DNA from: an uncultured Bacilli bacterium
GTDB lineage: Bacteria > Bacillota_I > Bacilli_A > RF39 > UBA660
Direction of reading: 5' to 3'
Length of the DNA stretch: 64,000 nucleotides
Assembly (NCBI GenBank): GCA_934130165.1
Contig: CAKOXO010000003.1
Location: 1-64,000 of the forward strand
Within the stretch, counting starts at the first letter, position 1, and each line of letters opens with the position of its first letter. Shown here in pieces: positions 17,866-26,818 of the stretch. Below the pieces are notes generated by a model that was not told the DNA's origin, searched no databases, and saw nothing but the letters and a program-made list of their open reading frames with translations. The translations under genes and the position numbers were made by a program.

Positions 17866-18171
17866 TTAATTATCTTGAGCTACTGTTTTAATGTTGTTAT
17901 TATTATAACTCAATCCTTGCTCTTCTGCAACCTCTTGAATCTTAGTAAGGGATGCTAATTCATCTATAGTCATAGCTAAACCTTCATTAGTTTTTTCTTG
18001 TACTTCTATCTTCTTTTTTTCTTGTTCCACCTCAAAATTAACTTTTGCTAAAGTAGCTTTAGAAAATACTATAGAAATTGGTGATGCTAGTAACAAAAAG
18101 ACAGCACTAGTATATAAAAATCTCTCAAACTTAGACATTTTCACTTGTTTTTTAACTTTTTTTCTTGCCAT
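17866..18171 (-). CDS. ftsL: Cell division protein FtsL
   Basis: This 101-residue protein has a basic N-terminus, one membrane helix (about 17-38) and an outer coiled coil (EQEKKKIEVQEKTNEGLAMT), the FtsL build. FtsL pairs with DivIC/FtsB in the divisome. The sequence is poorly conserved as usual; the call is firm because the gene lies between rsmH and the PBP gene. The ribosome site AAGGAG is perfect. Confidence 0.85.
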   Translation of the reverse strand: MARKKVKKQVKMSKFERFLYTSAVFLLLASPISIVFSKATLAKVNFEVEQEKKKIEVQEKTNEGLAMTIDELASLTKIQEVAEEQGLSYNNNNIKTVAQDN

Positions 18172-18183
18172 ATTAACATCTCC

Positions 18184-19107
18184 TTATTTTACTCTTTCTA
18201 TAACTCGAAGTTTTGCACTTCTTGCTCTTGGATTTTTTTCTAATTCATCCTCGCTAGGTACTATTGCTTTTGTACTAACTAATTTAAAGTCTGGCAAATA
18301 TTCTTTTGGAATATTAGGTAGGCCTTGTACTTTTTTGTCAATACTAGTTTTTTCTTTAAAGTATCTTTTTACTATTCTATCTTCTAATGAATGGAATGTA
18401 ATAACTGATACTCTTCCACCTACTTTAATTAAATCTAAAGCTTGGCTTAGCGAGTTTTCTATAATATCAAGTTCATTATTAACTTCTATTCTAATTGCTT
18501 GAAATATTTGTCTTGCTGGGTGTTTATCTATTCTAAATTTCATAGGTACAGCTGTTTTAATTACTTCTACAAGTTCTAATGTAGTTTCTATATTTTTCTT
18601 TTCTCTGTACTCTACAATCTTTTTAGCTATATTATTAGCAAACTTGCTTTCTCCATACCTTTTAAAAATATTAGCAAGTTCCTCTTTTTTATAGGTATTT
18701 ACTACATCATAGGCTGAAAAATCTTTACTTTGATCCATTCTCATATCAAGTTTTGCATCCTGATGATAGCTAAAACCTCTTTCTTTATTGTCAAGTTGTG
18801 GTGAAGAAACACCTAAATCAAATAATACTCCATCTACTTTTGTAATATTTAATTTTTCTAGTTCTTCTTTCATAAAGACGAAATTACTTTTAATGATAGT
18901 GAAGTTAGTACCGATTTTATTTAATCTATCGGTACTATACTTTATTGCTTCACTATCTTGGTCAAAGGCGAATAGGTGCCCACTTTTTATTCTTTTCAAG
19001 ATATTACTACTATGTCCCCCATAACCTAGAGTGGCATCTACTATGATACTATCATCTCTCAAATCAAGAGATGAAATTGCTTCTTCTAATAAAACACTAA
19101 TATGCAT
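18184..19107 (-). CDS. rsmH: 16S rRNA (cytosine1402-N4)-methyltransferase RsmH
   Basis: This 307-residue protein begins HISVLLEEAISSL, then the SAM-binding loop VDATLGYGGHS, and has FDLGVSSPQLD (motif IV), the family-specific insertion domain and FHSLEDRIVKRYF. It N4-methylates C1402 of 16S rRNA. Its ATG overlaps the mraZ stop as TAATG, so the two are translationally coupled. Length is normal. Confidence 0.96.
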   Translation of the reverse strand: MHISVLLEEAISSLDLRDDSIIVDATLGYGGHSSNILKRIKSGHLFAFDQDSEAIKYSTDRLNKIGTNFTIIKSNFVFMKEELEKLNITKVDGVLFDLGVSSPQLDNKERGFSYHQDAKLDMRMDQSKDFSAYDVVNTYKKEELANIFKRYGESKFANNIAKKIVEYREKKNIETTLELVEVIKTAVPMKFRIDKHPARQIFQAIRIEVNNELDIIENSLSQALDLIKVGGRVSVITFHSLEDRIVKRYFKEKTSIDKKVQGLPNIPKEYLPDFKLVSTKAIVPSEDELEKNPRARSAKLRVIERVK

Positions 19108-19544
19108 TACAAACTCACACTCTCATCAAATAGATTTTCAGCTATATCGGACATGTTGTCTACTGCAGAACTGAAGAATTTATTCCAATCTTCTAGTGAC
19201 CATATTTCTAACCTGTTTCCTGCTCCTATAACAACACATTCTTTGTTAAGATTAGCATAAGAAATTAGTGGGGAGGTAATATTAACACGGCCCTGTTTAT
19301 CAAATTCTGCACAAGTAGCGCCTGATAGAAAGAAACGAACAAAACTTCTCGCATCTTTTTTGGTAAAAGGTAACGTTTCTAATTTATTTACTATCTTTTC
19401 CCAATCTTCTTTAGAATAGGCAAAAAGACAGTTTTCAATACCACGAGTAATTATAAACTCATTTCCTAAAGTTTCTCTAAACTTTGAAGGAATTATAAGT
19501 CTACCTTTATCATCAATATTATGATGATATTCACCCATAAACAT
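19107..19544 (-). CDS. mraZ: Transcriptional regulator MraZ
   Basis: The protein has the two SpoVT/AbrB-like MraZ domains: GEYHHNIDDKGRLIIPSKFR and CAEFDKQGRVNITSPLISYA. MraZ binds its own promoter and controls the division and cell-wall cluster. The frame extends upstream to 19577, but the start is ATG 19542-19544, six bases after GGGGG; the upstream part is the operator DNA itself (19552-19577). It is first gene of the dcw-type operon. Confidence 0.95.
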   Translation of the reverse strand: MFMGEYHHNIDDKGRLIIPSKFRETLGNEFIITRGIENCLFAYSKEDWEKIVNKLETLPFTKKDARSFVRFFLSGATCAEFDKQGRVNITSPLISYANLNKECVVIGAGNRLEIWSLEDWNKFFSSAVDNMSDIAENLFDESVSL

Positions 19545-19551
19545 AGAAATC

Positions 19552-19577
19552 CCCCACTTTCTACCACAATCAACCAC
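19552..19577 (-). promoter_or_regulatory. MraZ-box operator: three GTGGNN repeats
   Basis: On the minus strand GTGGTT (19572-19577), GTGGTA (19562-19567) and GTGGGG (19552-19557) lie exactly 10 bp apart, the spacing and core of known MraZ boxes. They end just before the mraZ start, so the last repeat overlaps its ribosome site. This suggests autoregulation. Confidence 0.8.
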
Positions 19578-19627
19578 TGCTTAACTATATACTACTATAA
19601 GGATGTTTTTTTGTAAATGTGAAAACA

Positions 19628-19665
19628 AAAAAAAATTAGAAAAAATTTATTTTTTTTCTAATTTT
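19628..19665. terminator. Bidirectional-looking terminator after thrS
   Basis: AAAATTAGAAAAAA pairs with TTTTTTCTAATTTT around a 6-base loop. On the minus strand a T run follows; it separates thrS from the mraZ promoter. Confidence 0.75.
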
Positions 19666-19685
19666 ACATTTTATTTACAATCTTT

Positions 19686-21431
19686 TTATTTCAATTCTTC
19701 TTTTATCTTACTAGTGAAGTCATCTATTGTTACTGTTGTTGTTTCTTTTTCTCCGTGGAGTCTATAACTAACAGTTTTTGCATTCTTTTCGTTATCACCT
19801 AATATTAATATATATGGAATTTTTGCTGTTTGAGCTTCCCTTAGTCTGTAACCAAGTTTTTCATTTCTATCATCTAATTCGGCTCTAATATTATTTTCTT
19901 TTAAGATATCAACTACTTCTCTAGCATAATCTGATTGATGCTCACTTGAAACTGGAATAGCTTTAACCTGAACTGGTGCTAGCCAAGTTGGTAGTACTCC
20001 TTTTGTCTCCTCAAGTAAGAATGCTATAAATCTATCTAATGATCCAAGAATAGCTCTATGAATAACTACAGGTCTTACTTTTTTACCAGATTCATCAACA
20101 TATTCAAGTTCAAATCTCTCTGGAAGTAAGAAATCTAGTTGACAAGTTGATAAAGTAACGTCATGCCCAATAGCACTTTTTACTTGAACATCTAGTTTAG
20201 GTCCATAGAATGCTGCTTCTCCTTCTGCCTCATAATATGGAATTTCTAGTTCATCTAATACCTTACGAAGCTCATTTTCTGCCATATCCCACATTTCATC
20301 ATTATCAAAATATTTTTCTTTATCATTTTTATCTCTTAGAGAAAGTCTAAATTCATAGTCATTAAATCCAAAATCTTTATAAACATCCAATATTAGTTTA
20401 ACTACTCCTGCGAATTCATCCTTTATTTGATTTGGAGTACAGAAAATATGAGAATCATTTTGAGTAAAAGCACGAGTTCTTTCTATACCACATAAGGATC
20501 CACTTGATTCATATCTAAAATCATCAGCAACCTCTGCAAGTCTAATTGGTAAATCACGATATGAATGTAGTGAATTTTTAAACATCATCATATGATGAGG
20601 ACAGTTCATTGGTCTTAATACATATGCCTCATCATCTAACTCCATTGCTGGGAACATATCTTCTTTGTAATGATCCCAATGTCCTGATGTTTTATATAAA
20701 TCAACATTACCAAGTGAAGGTGTCATAACGTGTTTATAACCTAGTTCAATTTCTTTATTAGTAATGTAATCAACCAAAGTTCTTCTTACTAGAAAACCAT
20801 TAGGTAACCACATTGGAAGCCCTTTACCAACTAAATCTGCAAACATAAATATTCCCAATTCTTTTCCTAGTTTTCTGTGATCTCTTTGTTTGCATTCTTC
20901 TAAAAACTCTAAATGCTTTTGTAAGTCTTCTTCATTTTCAAAACAAATACCATAGATTCTTTGAAGCATTTTATTTTTAGAGTCTCCCTTCCAGTATGCA
21001 CCAGATACCTTTAATAGTTTAAAATATTTTAATTTTTTAACAGTATCTAAATGTGGACCTCTACAAAGATCTGTAAAATCACCTTGAGTATAACAACTAA
21101 TAATTGTATTATCTTCATCCATTCTAGAAATTAAATCAATTTTATACTCATCATTTTTAAATCTTTCTAAAGCTTCTTTTTTAGTAATTTCTTCTCTTAC
21201 AATTCTTTTACCATCTTTCGCTATTTTTTTCATTTCCTTTTCAATAGCAGGTAAATCATCTTCACTTATTACTTTATCACCTAAGTCTATGTCGTAATAA
21301 AATCCCTCTTCAATAACTGGACCTACCCAGAATTTAGCATTAGGATATAAATGTTTCACAGCTTGAGCAAGTAAATGAGCGCATGAGTGATTCATTATAC
21401 TTAAATTTTCATTTTCTTTTATATTAATCAT
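19686..21431 (-). CDS. thrS: Threonyl-tRNA synthetase (lacks TGS domain)
   Basis: This 581-residue enzyme charges tRNA-Thr. It starts almost directly with the editing domain (NHSCAHLLAQAVKHLYP, later GPHLDTVKKLKYFKLLKVSG), so the usual 60-residue N-terminal TGS domain is absent. Class II motifs follow: RPMNCPHHMMMFK, FRYESSGSLCGIERTRAFTQ (motif 2; most ThrRS have RHE-SGAL-GL-R-R-F) and the anticodon-binding C-terminus. It is controlled by the threonine T-box at 21974-22184. The start overlaps the upstream gene's stop (TAATG). Confidence 0.96.
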   Translation of the reverse strand: MINIKENENLSIMNHSCAHLLAQAVKHLYPNAKFWVGPVIEEGFYYDIDLGDKVISEDDLPAIEKEMKKIAKDGKRIVREEITKKEALERFKNDEYKIDLISRMDEDNTIISCYTQGDFTDLCRGPHLDTVKKLKYFKLLKVSGAYWKGDSKNKMLQRIYGICFENEEDLQKHLEFLEECKQRDHRKLGKELGIFMFADLVGKGLPMWLPNGFLVRRTLVDYITNKEIELGYKHVMTPSLGNVDLYKTSGHWDHYKEDMFPAMELDDEAYVLRPMNCPHHMMMFKNSLHSYRDLPIRLAEVADDFRYESSGSLCGIERTRAFTQNDSHIFCTPNQIKDEFAGVVKLILDVYKDFGFNDYEFRLSLRDKNDKEKYFDNDEMWDMAENELRKVLDELEIPYYEAEGEAAFYGPKLDVQVKSAIGHDVTLSTCQLDFLLPERFELEYVDESGKKVRPVVIHRAILGSLDRFIAFLLEETKGVLPTWLAPVQVKAIPVSSEHQSDYAREVVDILKENNIRAELDDRNEKLGYRLREAQTAKIPYILILGDNEKNAKTVSYRLHGEKETTTVTIDDFTSKIKEELK

Positions 21432-21952
21432 TAATATCTCCTCTTTCTAACAATATGATTTCTAGTAGTTAGCATATATACCTTTTGTCTATTTACTGAT
21501 GAGGTAACTTGATAGTCATCTTCTTTTTCTTGAGATGTTTTTTCCTCTATTGGAATAACACCTAAAGAATCGTCATTTGTTAGGGCAAAAGTTTCATTAA
21601 GAATTTTTTCTCTAGTTTTTCTTAATTCATCACTACTAGTATTACTTTTTAGTTCTTTTAATAATTTATTCATATTTAATCTCTTTGGATTTTCATAAAT
21701 TAAAATTTTTCCTTTTTTCTTCTTTTTAGTCTCTTCCATAACTGCTAAATACTTTCCTGTTTCTATATCAATTTCTTTTACACTATCAAAACTAACTCTT
21801 GTTGGTAGTTTATAGCCCTTTTCAATTAGATATTTAATCATAGAATGATGGGTAATACGACCATCGTCAACATAATCAACATCCAAATATTCATTAATGA
21901 ATATTCTAATACCAATAGTATTAGAAAGACTTAAAACCAATTTATTTTTCAT
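21431..21952 (-). CDS. Unknown 173-residue protein between the T-box and thrS
   Basis: I do not recognise a family. It is soluble, with a folded-looking N-terminal part of about 80 residues (LVLSLSNTIGIRIFINEYLD; GRITHHSMIKYLIEKGYKLP), a Lys-rich linker (KKKKKG) and a charged C-terminus ending VRKRRY. It is first gene after the threonine T-box and coupled to thrS by TAATG overlap, so it is made when uncharged tRNA-Thr builds up. It may assist ThrRS, for instance replacing a lost tRNA-contact domain, but that is a guess. Confidence 0.75.
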   Translation of the reverse strand: MKNKLVLSLSNTIGIRIFINEYLDVDYVDDGRITHHSMIKYLIEKGYKLPTRVSFDSVKEIDIETGKYLAVMEETKKKKKGKILIYENPKRLNMNKLLKELKSNTSSDELRKTREKILNETFALTNDDSLGVIPIEEKTSQEKEDDYQVTSSVNRQKVYMLTTRNHIVRKRRY

Positions 21953-21973
21953 ACAACCTTACCTCCATAAAAC

Positions 21974-22184
21974 AAAAAAACTCCCTTATTCAAGGAGTGT
22001 TTATAACACGGTACCATCCATATATTTTACTTGATTCATATAACGGTTTACCCGGAATTACTTTTAATAATTCAACTAATAAGGTAGTAATCATTATATG
22101 TTTTAATTCGTTTTCACCAACCACGAACTCTCTTATAAAACAATATAACAACCATGTCCTTAATCACTGTTTTTTTGTTTATTT
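21974..22184 (-). ncRNA. T-box leader, threonine specifier
   Basis: The minus-strand leader has a Stem I closed by AAGG/CCTT (22158-22161 with 22081-22084), an ACT Thr specifier at 22086-22088 followed by A, the T-box GGATGGTACCGTG (about 22005-22018) and a terminator ACTCCTT-gaata-AGGGAGT plus T run (21974-21999). Uncharged tRNA-Thr would stabilise the antiterminator and switch on the unknown gene and thrS. The region would otherwise be an empty stretch of about 270 bases. Confidence 0.85.
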
Positions 22185-22190
22185 ATCTAG

Positions 22191-22219
22191 ATATTAACAC
22201 ATATTCTTATAAAAATCAA
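22191..22219 (-). promoter_or_regulatory. Promoter of the T-box/thrS operon
   Basis: TTGATT (22214-22219), 17-base spacer, TAATAT (22191-22196). It places the transcript start near 22184, at the 5' end of the T-box leader. Confidence 0.6.
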
Positions 22220-22224
22220 ATATT

Positions 22225-22857
22225 TTAGTTAGTGTTAGTTTGTGTCGCTACTATTTTTATTTTCGATATAAATTCCATTCCTGGTTTTATATCATTAGCA
22301 TTTTCATCTATCCATAATCTTAATACATATTTATTAGTTTGATTAGGTGCAAGTAATCCTCCATCAGAACTACTATCTAATATAACTTTATTGTAATCTA
22401 CCCCATCTTTTGTTTCTCTTTTGGCATTACTTATTAATTCATCTTTAAATTTATTGCAATCTATATCTGTATCTTTGTTAAATTCAGTTTGTTTTTCTTT
22501 AGCAATTAAGTATCTAATATTTGAACTCGGAATAATATTTTTACCATTTTCATTTTCAATTTCCAAATATATTGTATATCTACTATTAATATTACCAGTG
22601 TTTGTTAATTTAAATTTATACATATTATTAGTCTTTGCTAAAGCCGCTTCCCTTGTTTGTGGGTATACATCTTCCCCTATTATATTTATACCATCGCTTT
22701 CGTTAAGTTCTAAATTAAGCGTTCCAACTACAAGACTATTATCTTTTTTACCTTTTAGAGATATTGAAAGCCACGCATAAGTAATACCTAAAATTAGTAC
22801 TAAAATAATAGATATTACAACAACAATATATCCTTGTTTTTTATTTTCTTGTTCCAT
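22225..22857 (-). CDS. TasA/CalY-like secreted fibre-type protein
   Basis: After a short polar start there is a signal-anchor (VVVISIILVLILGITYAWLS), then VVGTLNLEL, a Y-x-F-x-L-TNTGN block (MYKFKLTNTGNINSRYTIYL) and a C-terminal LAPNQTNKYVLRLWID. This pattern matches the TasA/CalY (camelysin-related) secreted proteins that form surface fibres in Bacilli. No dedicated SipW signal peptidase is nearby. I start at the ATG at 22855-22857 behind AGGGGAG, 14 bases after the dnaI stop, so it is probably expressed with dnaI. A relative is at 37359-37967. Confidence 0.65.
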   Translation of the reverse strand: MEQENKKQGYIVVVISIILVLILGITYAWLSISLKGKKDNSLVVGTLNLELNESDGINIIGEDVYPQTREAALAKTNNMYKFKLTNTGNINSRYTIYLEIENENGKNIIPSSNIRYLIAKEKQTEFNKDTDIDCNKFKDELISNAKRETKDGVDYNKVILDSSSDGGLLAPNQTNKYVLRLWIDENANDIKPGMEFISKIKIVATQTNTN

Positions 22858-22870
22858 TATAATCTCCCCT

Positions 22871-23776
22871 TTAATTTCTTCTATTTTCACTTACAAGCGA
22901 AATTGATACAGTTAATTGTTTTATTCTTTCCACTATTCTTTTTGCTTTTACCTTATCTATACCACTAGAAGTAATTGATAAGTTTTTTTCTAATTCCTCT
23001 ATAGTTAAGTTTGAGGTAAAAAAAGTTGGTAGGCCTTCATCCATTCTATATTGGAGAATAGGTCCTAAAATTTCATCCCTACTAAAATTACTTACATTTT
23101 CTGCACCAATATCATCCAACAAAAGAATTGGTACTTTCTTTATAAAGTTAAATTTTTCTTCATAATCTGTTTTGAATGATGCTTTTAAATCTCTCAAAAA
23201 CTCTGGGAAATATACACATGCACATTTTACACCTTTATTTGCCATTGAATTTAATAGTGCCGATAATATATATGTTTTTCCAGAACCAAATGATCCATTT
23301 AAATATATTCCTTTTACAGTCTCACCCTTTTCGTATTTTTTAATAAAATCATTTATATATTTCATTACTGGTACTCTTGAGGTATCATCTTTATATATCT
23401 TTTTAAATGATGCTTCTCTATTTTCTCTAGGTATTTCAAAATATTTAATATTATTTAAGTATTTGTTTTCTTGATCATATTTTTCTTTTTTGGCACAGCA
23501 TACATAAGAAAAAACAAGACCTTTTTCTTTTTTTTCTGGTGTAAAACAGTATCCATTTACCTTGTTTTTACAAGATGCTAAATTTTTGCATTTATTACAA
23601 TTACTATATTCTAAATAACATTCTTCTAAAGTTGATGTGTATTTAATAAGCACATCTTCTACCACTGGTAACTTTGATACATATTCATAAAAATCCTTGT
23701 TACTACATGCCTCCATATAAGCCTGTTTTAATTTAGTTTTATTTGTCTTATTAGCATACTCTTTAACATCTACCAT
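22871..23776 (-). CDS. dnaI: Primosomal protein DnaI (helicase loader)
   Basis: The N-terminal domain has a zinc-type cysteine cluster (CNKCKNLASC and CFTP, VCC). The AAA+ domain shows Walker A GSFGSGKTYIL (near residue 165) and Walker B ILLLDDIGAEN, then an arginine-finger region. DnaI loads the replicative helicase. The usual partner dnaB is not adjacent upstream. Length (301) is normal. Confidence 0.92.
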   Translation of the reverse strand: MVDVKEYANKTNKTKLKQAYMEACSNKDFYEYVSKLPVVEDVLIKYTSTLEECYLEYSNCNKCKNLASCKNKVNGYCFTPEKKEKGLVFSYVCCAKKEKYDQENKYLNNIKYFEIPRENREASFKKIYKDDTSRVPVMKYINDFIKKYEKGETVKGIYLNGSFGSGKTYILSALLNSMANKGVKCACVYFPEFLRDLKASFKTDYEEKFNFIKKVPILLLDDIGAENVSNFSRDEILGPILQYRMDEGLPTFFTSNLTIEELEKNLSITSSGIDKVKAKRIVERIKQLTVSISLVSENRRN

Positions 23777-23817
23777 CTTATCACCACAATCCCTATAAAT
23801 ATTTTAATAGATTAATC

Positions 23818-23850
23818 AAAAAAAGGCAATAATTAATTACCTTAAAAAAA
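23818..23850 (-). terminator. Rho-independent terminator after the DUF1016 copy
   Basis: AAGGTAAT-taatt-ATTGCCTT type stem followed by seven T on the minus strand; the end of the competence transcript. Confidence 0.65.
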
Positions 23851-23881
23851 TTACAATATTTATTTTCTTTTTTTAACTATA

Positions 23882-24769
23882 TCACACTAATTCATATTCT
23901 CTAACCGAGATTCTATCATCAGAGCAATATTCAATCACGAATTTATTTTCCTTCTTACATATTATTATACCAATTGTCTGATTATTATTTATTTCTTTGA
24001 TATTTTTATCTATATAATTCATGTACTTTTGTACTTGAGAAATATATTCTACTTTAAATTCAGTTACTTTAAGTTCTACCACCACATAAGCATTACATTT
24101 AATATTGAATAATAGTAAATCTATTTTATGATATGTATCCCCTATTTTAATTTTATATTCACTACCAATAAAACAAAATGAGTTACCAAGTTCTTTCATA
24201 AATGATTCAATATCTTCTAAAATTAGGTTGTGTAGTACTTTTTCAGTTATGATTTCTATGCTATTCACATTTTTAATCAATACTGGATTAGGAACCAAAT
24301 CTTTCACTTCTAATTTTTCTTCATGAATTAATTTCTTCCTTGTTTCAATTGGTAATCTTTCATATTCATTTGATTTTATCTTATTTTCTAATTCTCTAAC
24401 TGCAAAATTTCTCTCAACTGTAATATTAATATAATAATTTATTTGTTCATTATTAAGTGAGAATAGCAGCCTTAAATGACTCCAAGATAATTGTGTCCAC
24501 AATGTGGACACTTTTTCATTACTGAATACATTATAAAATTGTTTCATTCTAAATAACGTTCTTCTATTATATTTTTTACCAACTTCAACAATCAATTTTT
24601 TTGAATATTCATCTATTATATTATCTCCATATTTACCACCAGCCTCTTTTAGTAATCTTCCTATTTCAAAATATGTTATAACAGTATTTCTTTCTTTAGA
24701 ATGATCTTTAACTTTACTATAAATTTCATTATCTATTATTTTATTTCTTATTTCATCATAATAATTCAT
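23882..24769 (-). CDS. DUF1016 (YhcG-type) PD-(D/E)XK nuclease-like protein, copy B
   Basis: The N-terminal DUF1016 part (ITYFEIGRLLKEAGGKYGDN; LWTQLSWSHLRLLFSLNN) is followed by a nuclease-like C-terminus with KIDLLLFN and YVVVELKVTEF, the D...ExK pattern. It is a close paralogue of the gene at 25922-26806; both even end EYELV and TGA. I start at the MNYYDE ATG behind AGAGAGGTG (24767-24769). It is the second half of a diverged duplication with the comEC fragment next to it. Such proteins are often linked to restriction or junction-cutting roles; the function here is open. Confidence 0.88.
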   Translation of the reverse strand: MNYYDEIRNKIIDNEIYSKVKDHSKERNTVITYFEIGRLLKEAGGKYGDNIIDEYSKKLIVEVGKKYNRRTLFRMKQFYNVFSNEKVSTLWTQLSWSHLRLLFSLNNEQINYYINITVERNFAVRELENKIKSNEYERLPIETRKKLIHEEKLEVKDLVPNPVLIKNVNSIEIITEKVLHNLILEDIESFMKELGNSFCFIGSEYKIKIGDTYHKIDLLLFNIKCNAYVVVELKVTEFKVEYISQVQKYMNYIDKNIKEINNNQTIGIIICKKENKFVIEYCSDDRISVREYELV

Positions 24770-24785
24770 ATTTTTCACCTCTCTA

Positions 24786-25331
24786 TTAGTTAGTTCCAAT
24801 TTTGTATTCATTTTTATTTAATATAATTTTTATGCTTCCGTCTTCATCCGTTCTATATATTGTTGAATTTTTTAAAATATTTAAAACTGAACTTCTTGGA
24901 TGCCCAAATTTATTATTTTTACCAACACTTATTAATGAATACTTTGGATTAATACTATTTATAAATATTTTGCTTGAAGAAGTGTTGGAACCATGATGTC
25001 CTACTTTAAGAAAATCTATATCTTTAATATTATAACTTTCTAATATATCTAGTTCTCGTTTTTCACCTGCATCTCCCATAAGTAAAAATTTATAACTATT
25101 GTAATTAAAATAAATCACATTACTATTATCATTTTCATTATCATATATTTTGGTATTTAAAAACTGTAAGTTAAAATCTTCTATATCTAAATTCTTAACG
25201 CATGAATAATAATCTATCTTTTTTCTTTCTAATACATCAATCAATTGTTTTTCTAAATAATTATATCTACCACAATTAAATATTACCTTTTTAATTTTAA
25301 AATTATTTACCAAATTAATTGCCTCTCCCAT
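24786..25331 (-). pseudogene. ComEC C-terminal fragment (duplicated)
   Basis: The 181 residues match the end of the metallo-beta-lactamase-like domain of the comEC next to it (GHHGSNTSSS, IYRTDEDGSIK and YDNENDNSNVIY are nearly the same in both). The match begins at HGDFDHMGEA, and an in-frame TGA lies four codons upstream of the matching histidine. All membrane parts are missing, so it cannot be a DNA channel. An ATG could make a soluble piece, but half of the metal site is lost. It is the left end of a tandem duplication. Confidence 0.85.
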
Positions 25332-25385
25332 ATGGTCAAAATCTCCATGTGGTGATTGTCAAAAAGTAAGTCGAATAACACTAAA

Positions 25386-25414
25386 GAAAAAGAATTACCA
25401 TTATGATAATTCTT
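25386..25414 (-). terminator. Rho-independent terminator after the DUF488 gene
   Basis: AAGAATTA-C-CAT/ATG-TAATTCTT type stem followed by TTTTT on the minus strand. It would end the comEA-comEC-DUF1016-DUF488 transcript before the duplicated copy. Confidence 0.7.
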
Positions 25415-25890
25415 TAATCCTTTTTAATTAGTTTTTTTATTCTTGGTTTGAGATCATAAATTTCTTCTTGGGTAATCTCGCCAGATTCATTAATTGATAA
25501 TTCAGGAATTACAATACCCGTTTCAAGTTCAATCCAATCTGCTAATAATCTTCTATGGCAAAAGTGTTCTTTATTTATTTCTAATCCAGGCAGCTCATGA
25601 CAAAGCAATATTATTTCCTCTCCAAATTTTTGCTTTAAAGTATCCATTAATTCATATGGATTTAAGTCTTTCAGCCTTAAATCATAAAATTCTTTTATAT
25701 ACCAATCAATTAATTCATATTCTGATAAATTATCGGGATTTTGATCATAATATTGCCATAAATATAATTTTGGAGACATTTTCTTATATGCATTACCATA
25801 AAACCCCCAGGCATTCCCACCATCACCAGTAATTGATACTAAATTGCCGGCTTTAGCGTTTGCATAACAACTTGTTCCTTTAATAATCAT
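25414..25890 (-). CDS. DUF488 family protein
   Basis: The C-terminal half shows IILLCHELPG and FCHRRLLADWIE, the signature of DUF488 proteins (Cys/His pair near the end of a Rossmann-like domain). Function is not known; some are linked with nucleic-acid modification systems. The ATG at 25888-25890 sits five bases after AGGTGG and beats the upstream GTG. It lies between the two copies of the comEC-end/DUF1016 duplication and has no copy itself. Confidence 0.75.
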   Translation of the reverse strand: MIIKGTSCYANAKAGNLVSITGDGGNAWGFYGNAYKKMSPKLYLWQYYDQNPDNLSEYELIDWYIKEFYDLRLKDLNPYELMDTLKQKFGEEIILLCHELPGLEINKEHFCHRRLLADWIELETGIVIPELSINESGEITQEEIYDLKPRIKKLIKKD

Positions 25891-25921
25891 CAAAACCACC
25901 TACAAACTAATTAATATTATA

Positions 25922-26806
25922 TCACACTAATTCATATTCTCCAACAGCAATTCTTTCATCTGAACAATATTTAATTACATATTTATTATCTTGTTTACAA
26001 ATAATAATTCCTACTGTATCATTTTCTTCAATAGTTTTTATATTCTTATCTATATAATTCATATAAGTCATAATTTGTCCAGTATGCTCTTTCTTAAGTT
26101 CTGTTATCTTTAATTCTACGACTACATAACACCTATATTTAATATTATAAAGTAATAAATCAATATAGTTGTATCTATTACCTAATTTAATTGGATATTC
26201 ACTTTTTATAAAAGTAAACCCTATTCCTAATTCTTCTAAAAAGTTTTCAATATCTTCCAAAATTAATTTTTGTAATACTTTCTCTGAAAATATATCATAC
26301 TTATTGCTATTTTTAATCAAAATTGGATTCTTGATAAAAGCAACTATATCGGATTCTTTTTGTTCTACTGATTTATTTTTAGTAGATTCCGGAAGTCTTT
26401 CATATTCATTAGATTTTATTCTTTCTCTTAACTGCCTAACTGATAAATTATTATTTTTAACTAATTCTATGTAATAATTAATTTTATCAGTATTCTTAAA
26501 AGATAGTAATTCACAATAATGCGACCAAGATAATTGTGCAGACAGTGTCTGCACTTTTTCATTCAACTCATAAAACTTTAACATTAACCATAGATTTCTC
26601 TTACTATAACCCTTACCTAATTCATATGTTAATCTCTTCGAATATTCTTTTATTATTCCTTCTCCATAATGATTACCTGCTTCACTTAACATTCTTCCAA
26701 CATTGTAATATGCTTCCAAATCACTCTTATTAATTGAATAACTTTTAACTTTTCTATTTATTTCATTATTTATTAATTCATTTTTAATCTCATTATAATA
26801 ATTCAT
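25922..26806 (-). CDS. DUF1016 (YhcG-type) PD-(D/E)XK nuclease-like protein, copy A
   Basis: This 294-residue protein has the DUF1016 N-terminal part (YYNVGRMLSEAGNHYGEG; LSAQLSWSHYCELLSF) and a C-terminal nuclease-like domain with YIDLLLYN and YVVVELKITEL. It starts behind a clear AAGGAG, 12 bases after the comEC stop, so it is in the competence operon. The TGA stop is followed by sequence unlike that behind copy B, good evidence that TGA ends translation here. Which copy is the original cannot be told. Confidence 0.9.
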   Translation of the reverse strand: MNYYNEIKNELINNEINRKVKSYSINKSDLEAYYNVGRMLSEAGNHYGEGIIKEYSKRLTYELGKGYSKRNLWLMLKFYELNEKVQTLSAQLSWSHYCELLSFKNTDKINYYIELVKNNNLSVRQLRERIKSNEYERLPESTKNKSVEQKESDIVAFIKNPILIKNSNKYDIFSEKVLQKLILEDIENFLEELGIGFTFIKSEYPIKLGNRYNYIDLLLYNIKYRCYVVVELKITELKKEHTGQIMTYMNYIDKNIKTIEENDTVGIIICKQDNKYVIKYCSDERIAVGEYELV

Positions 26807-26818
26807 ATTTGCTCCTTT

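Noticed and set aside
21997..22197. 66-residue plus-strand open frame
   Set aside because: It lies antisense inside the T-box leader and has no ribosome site.
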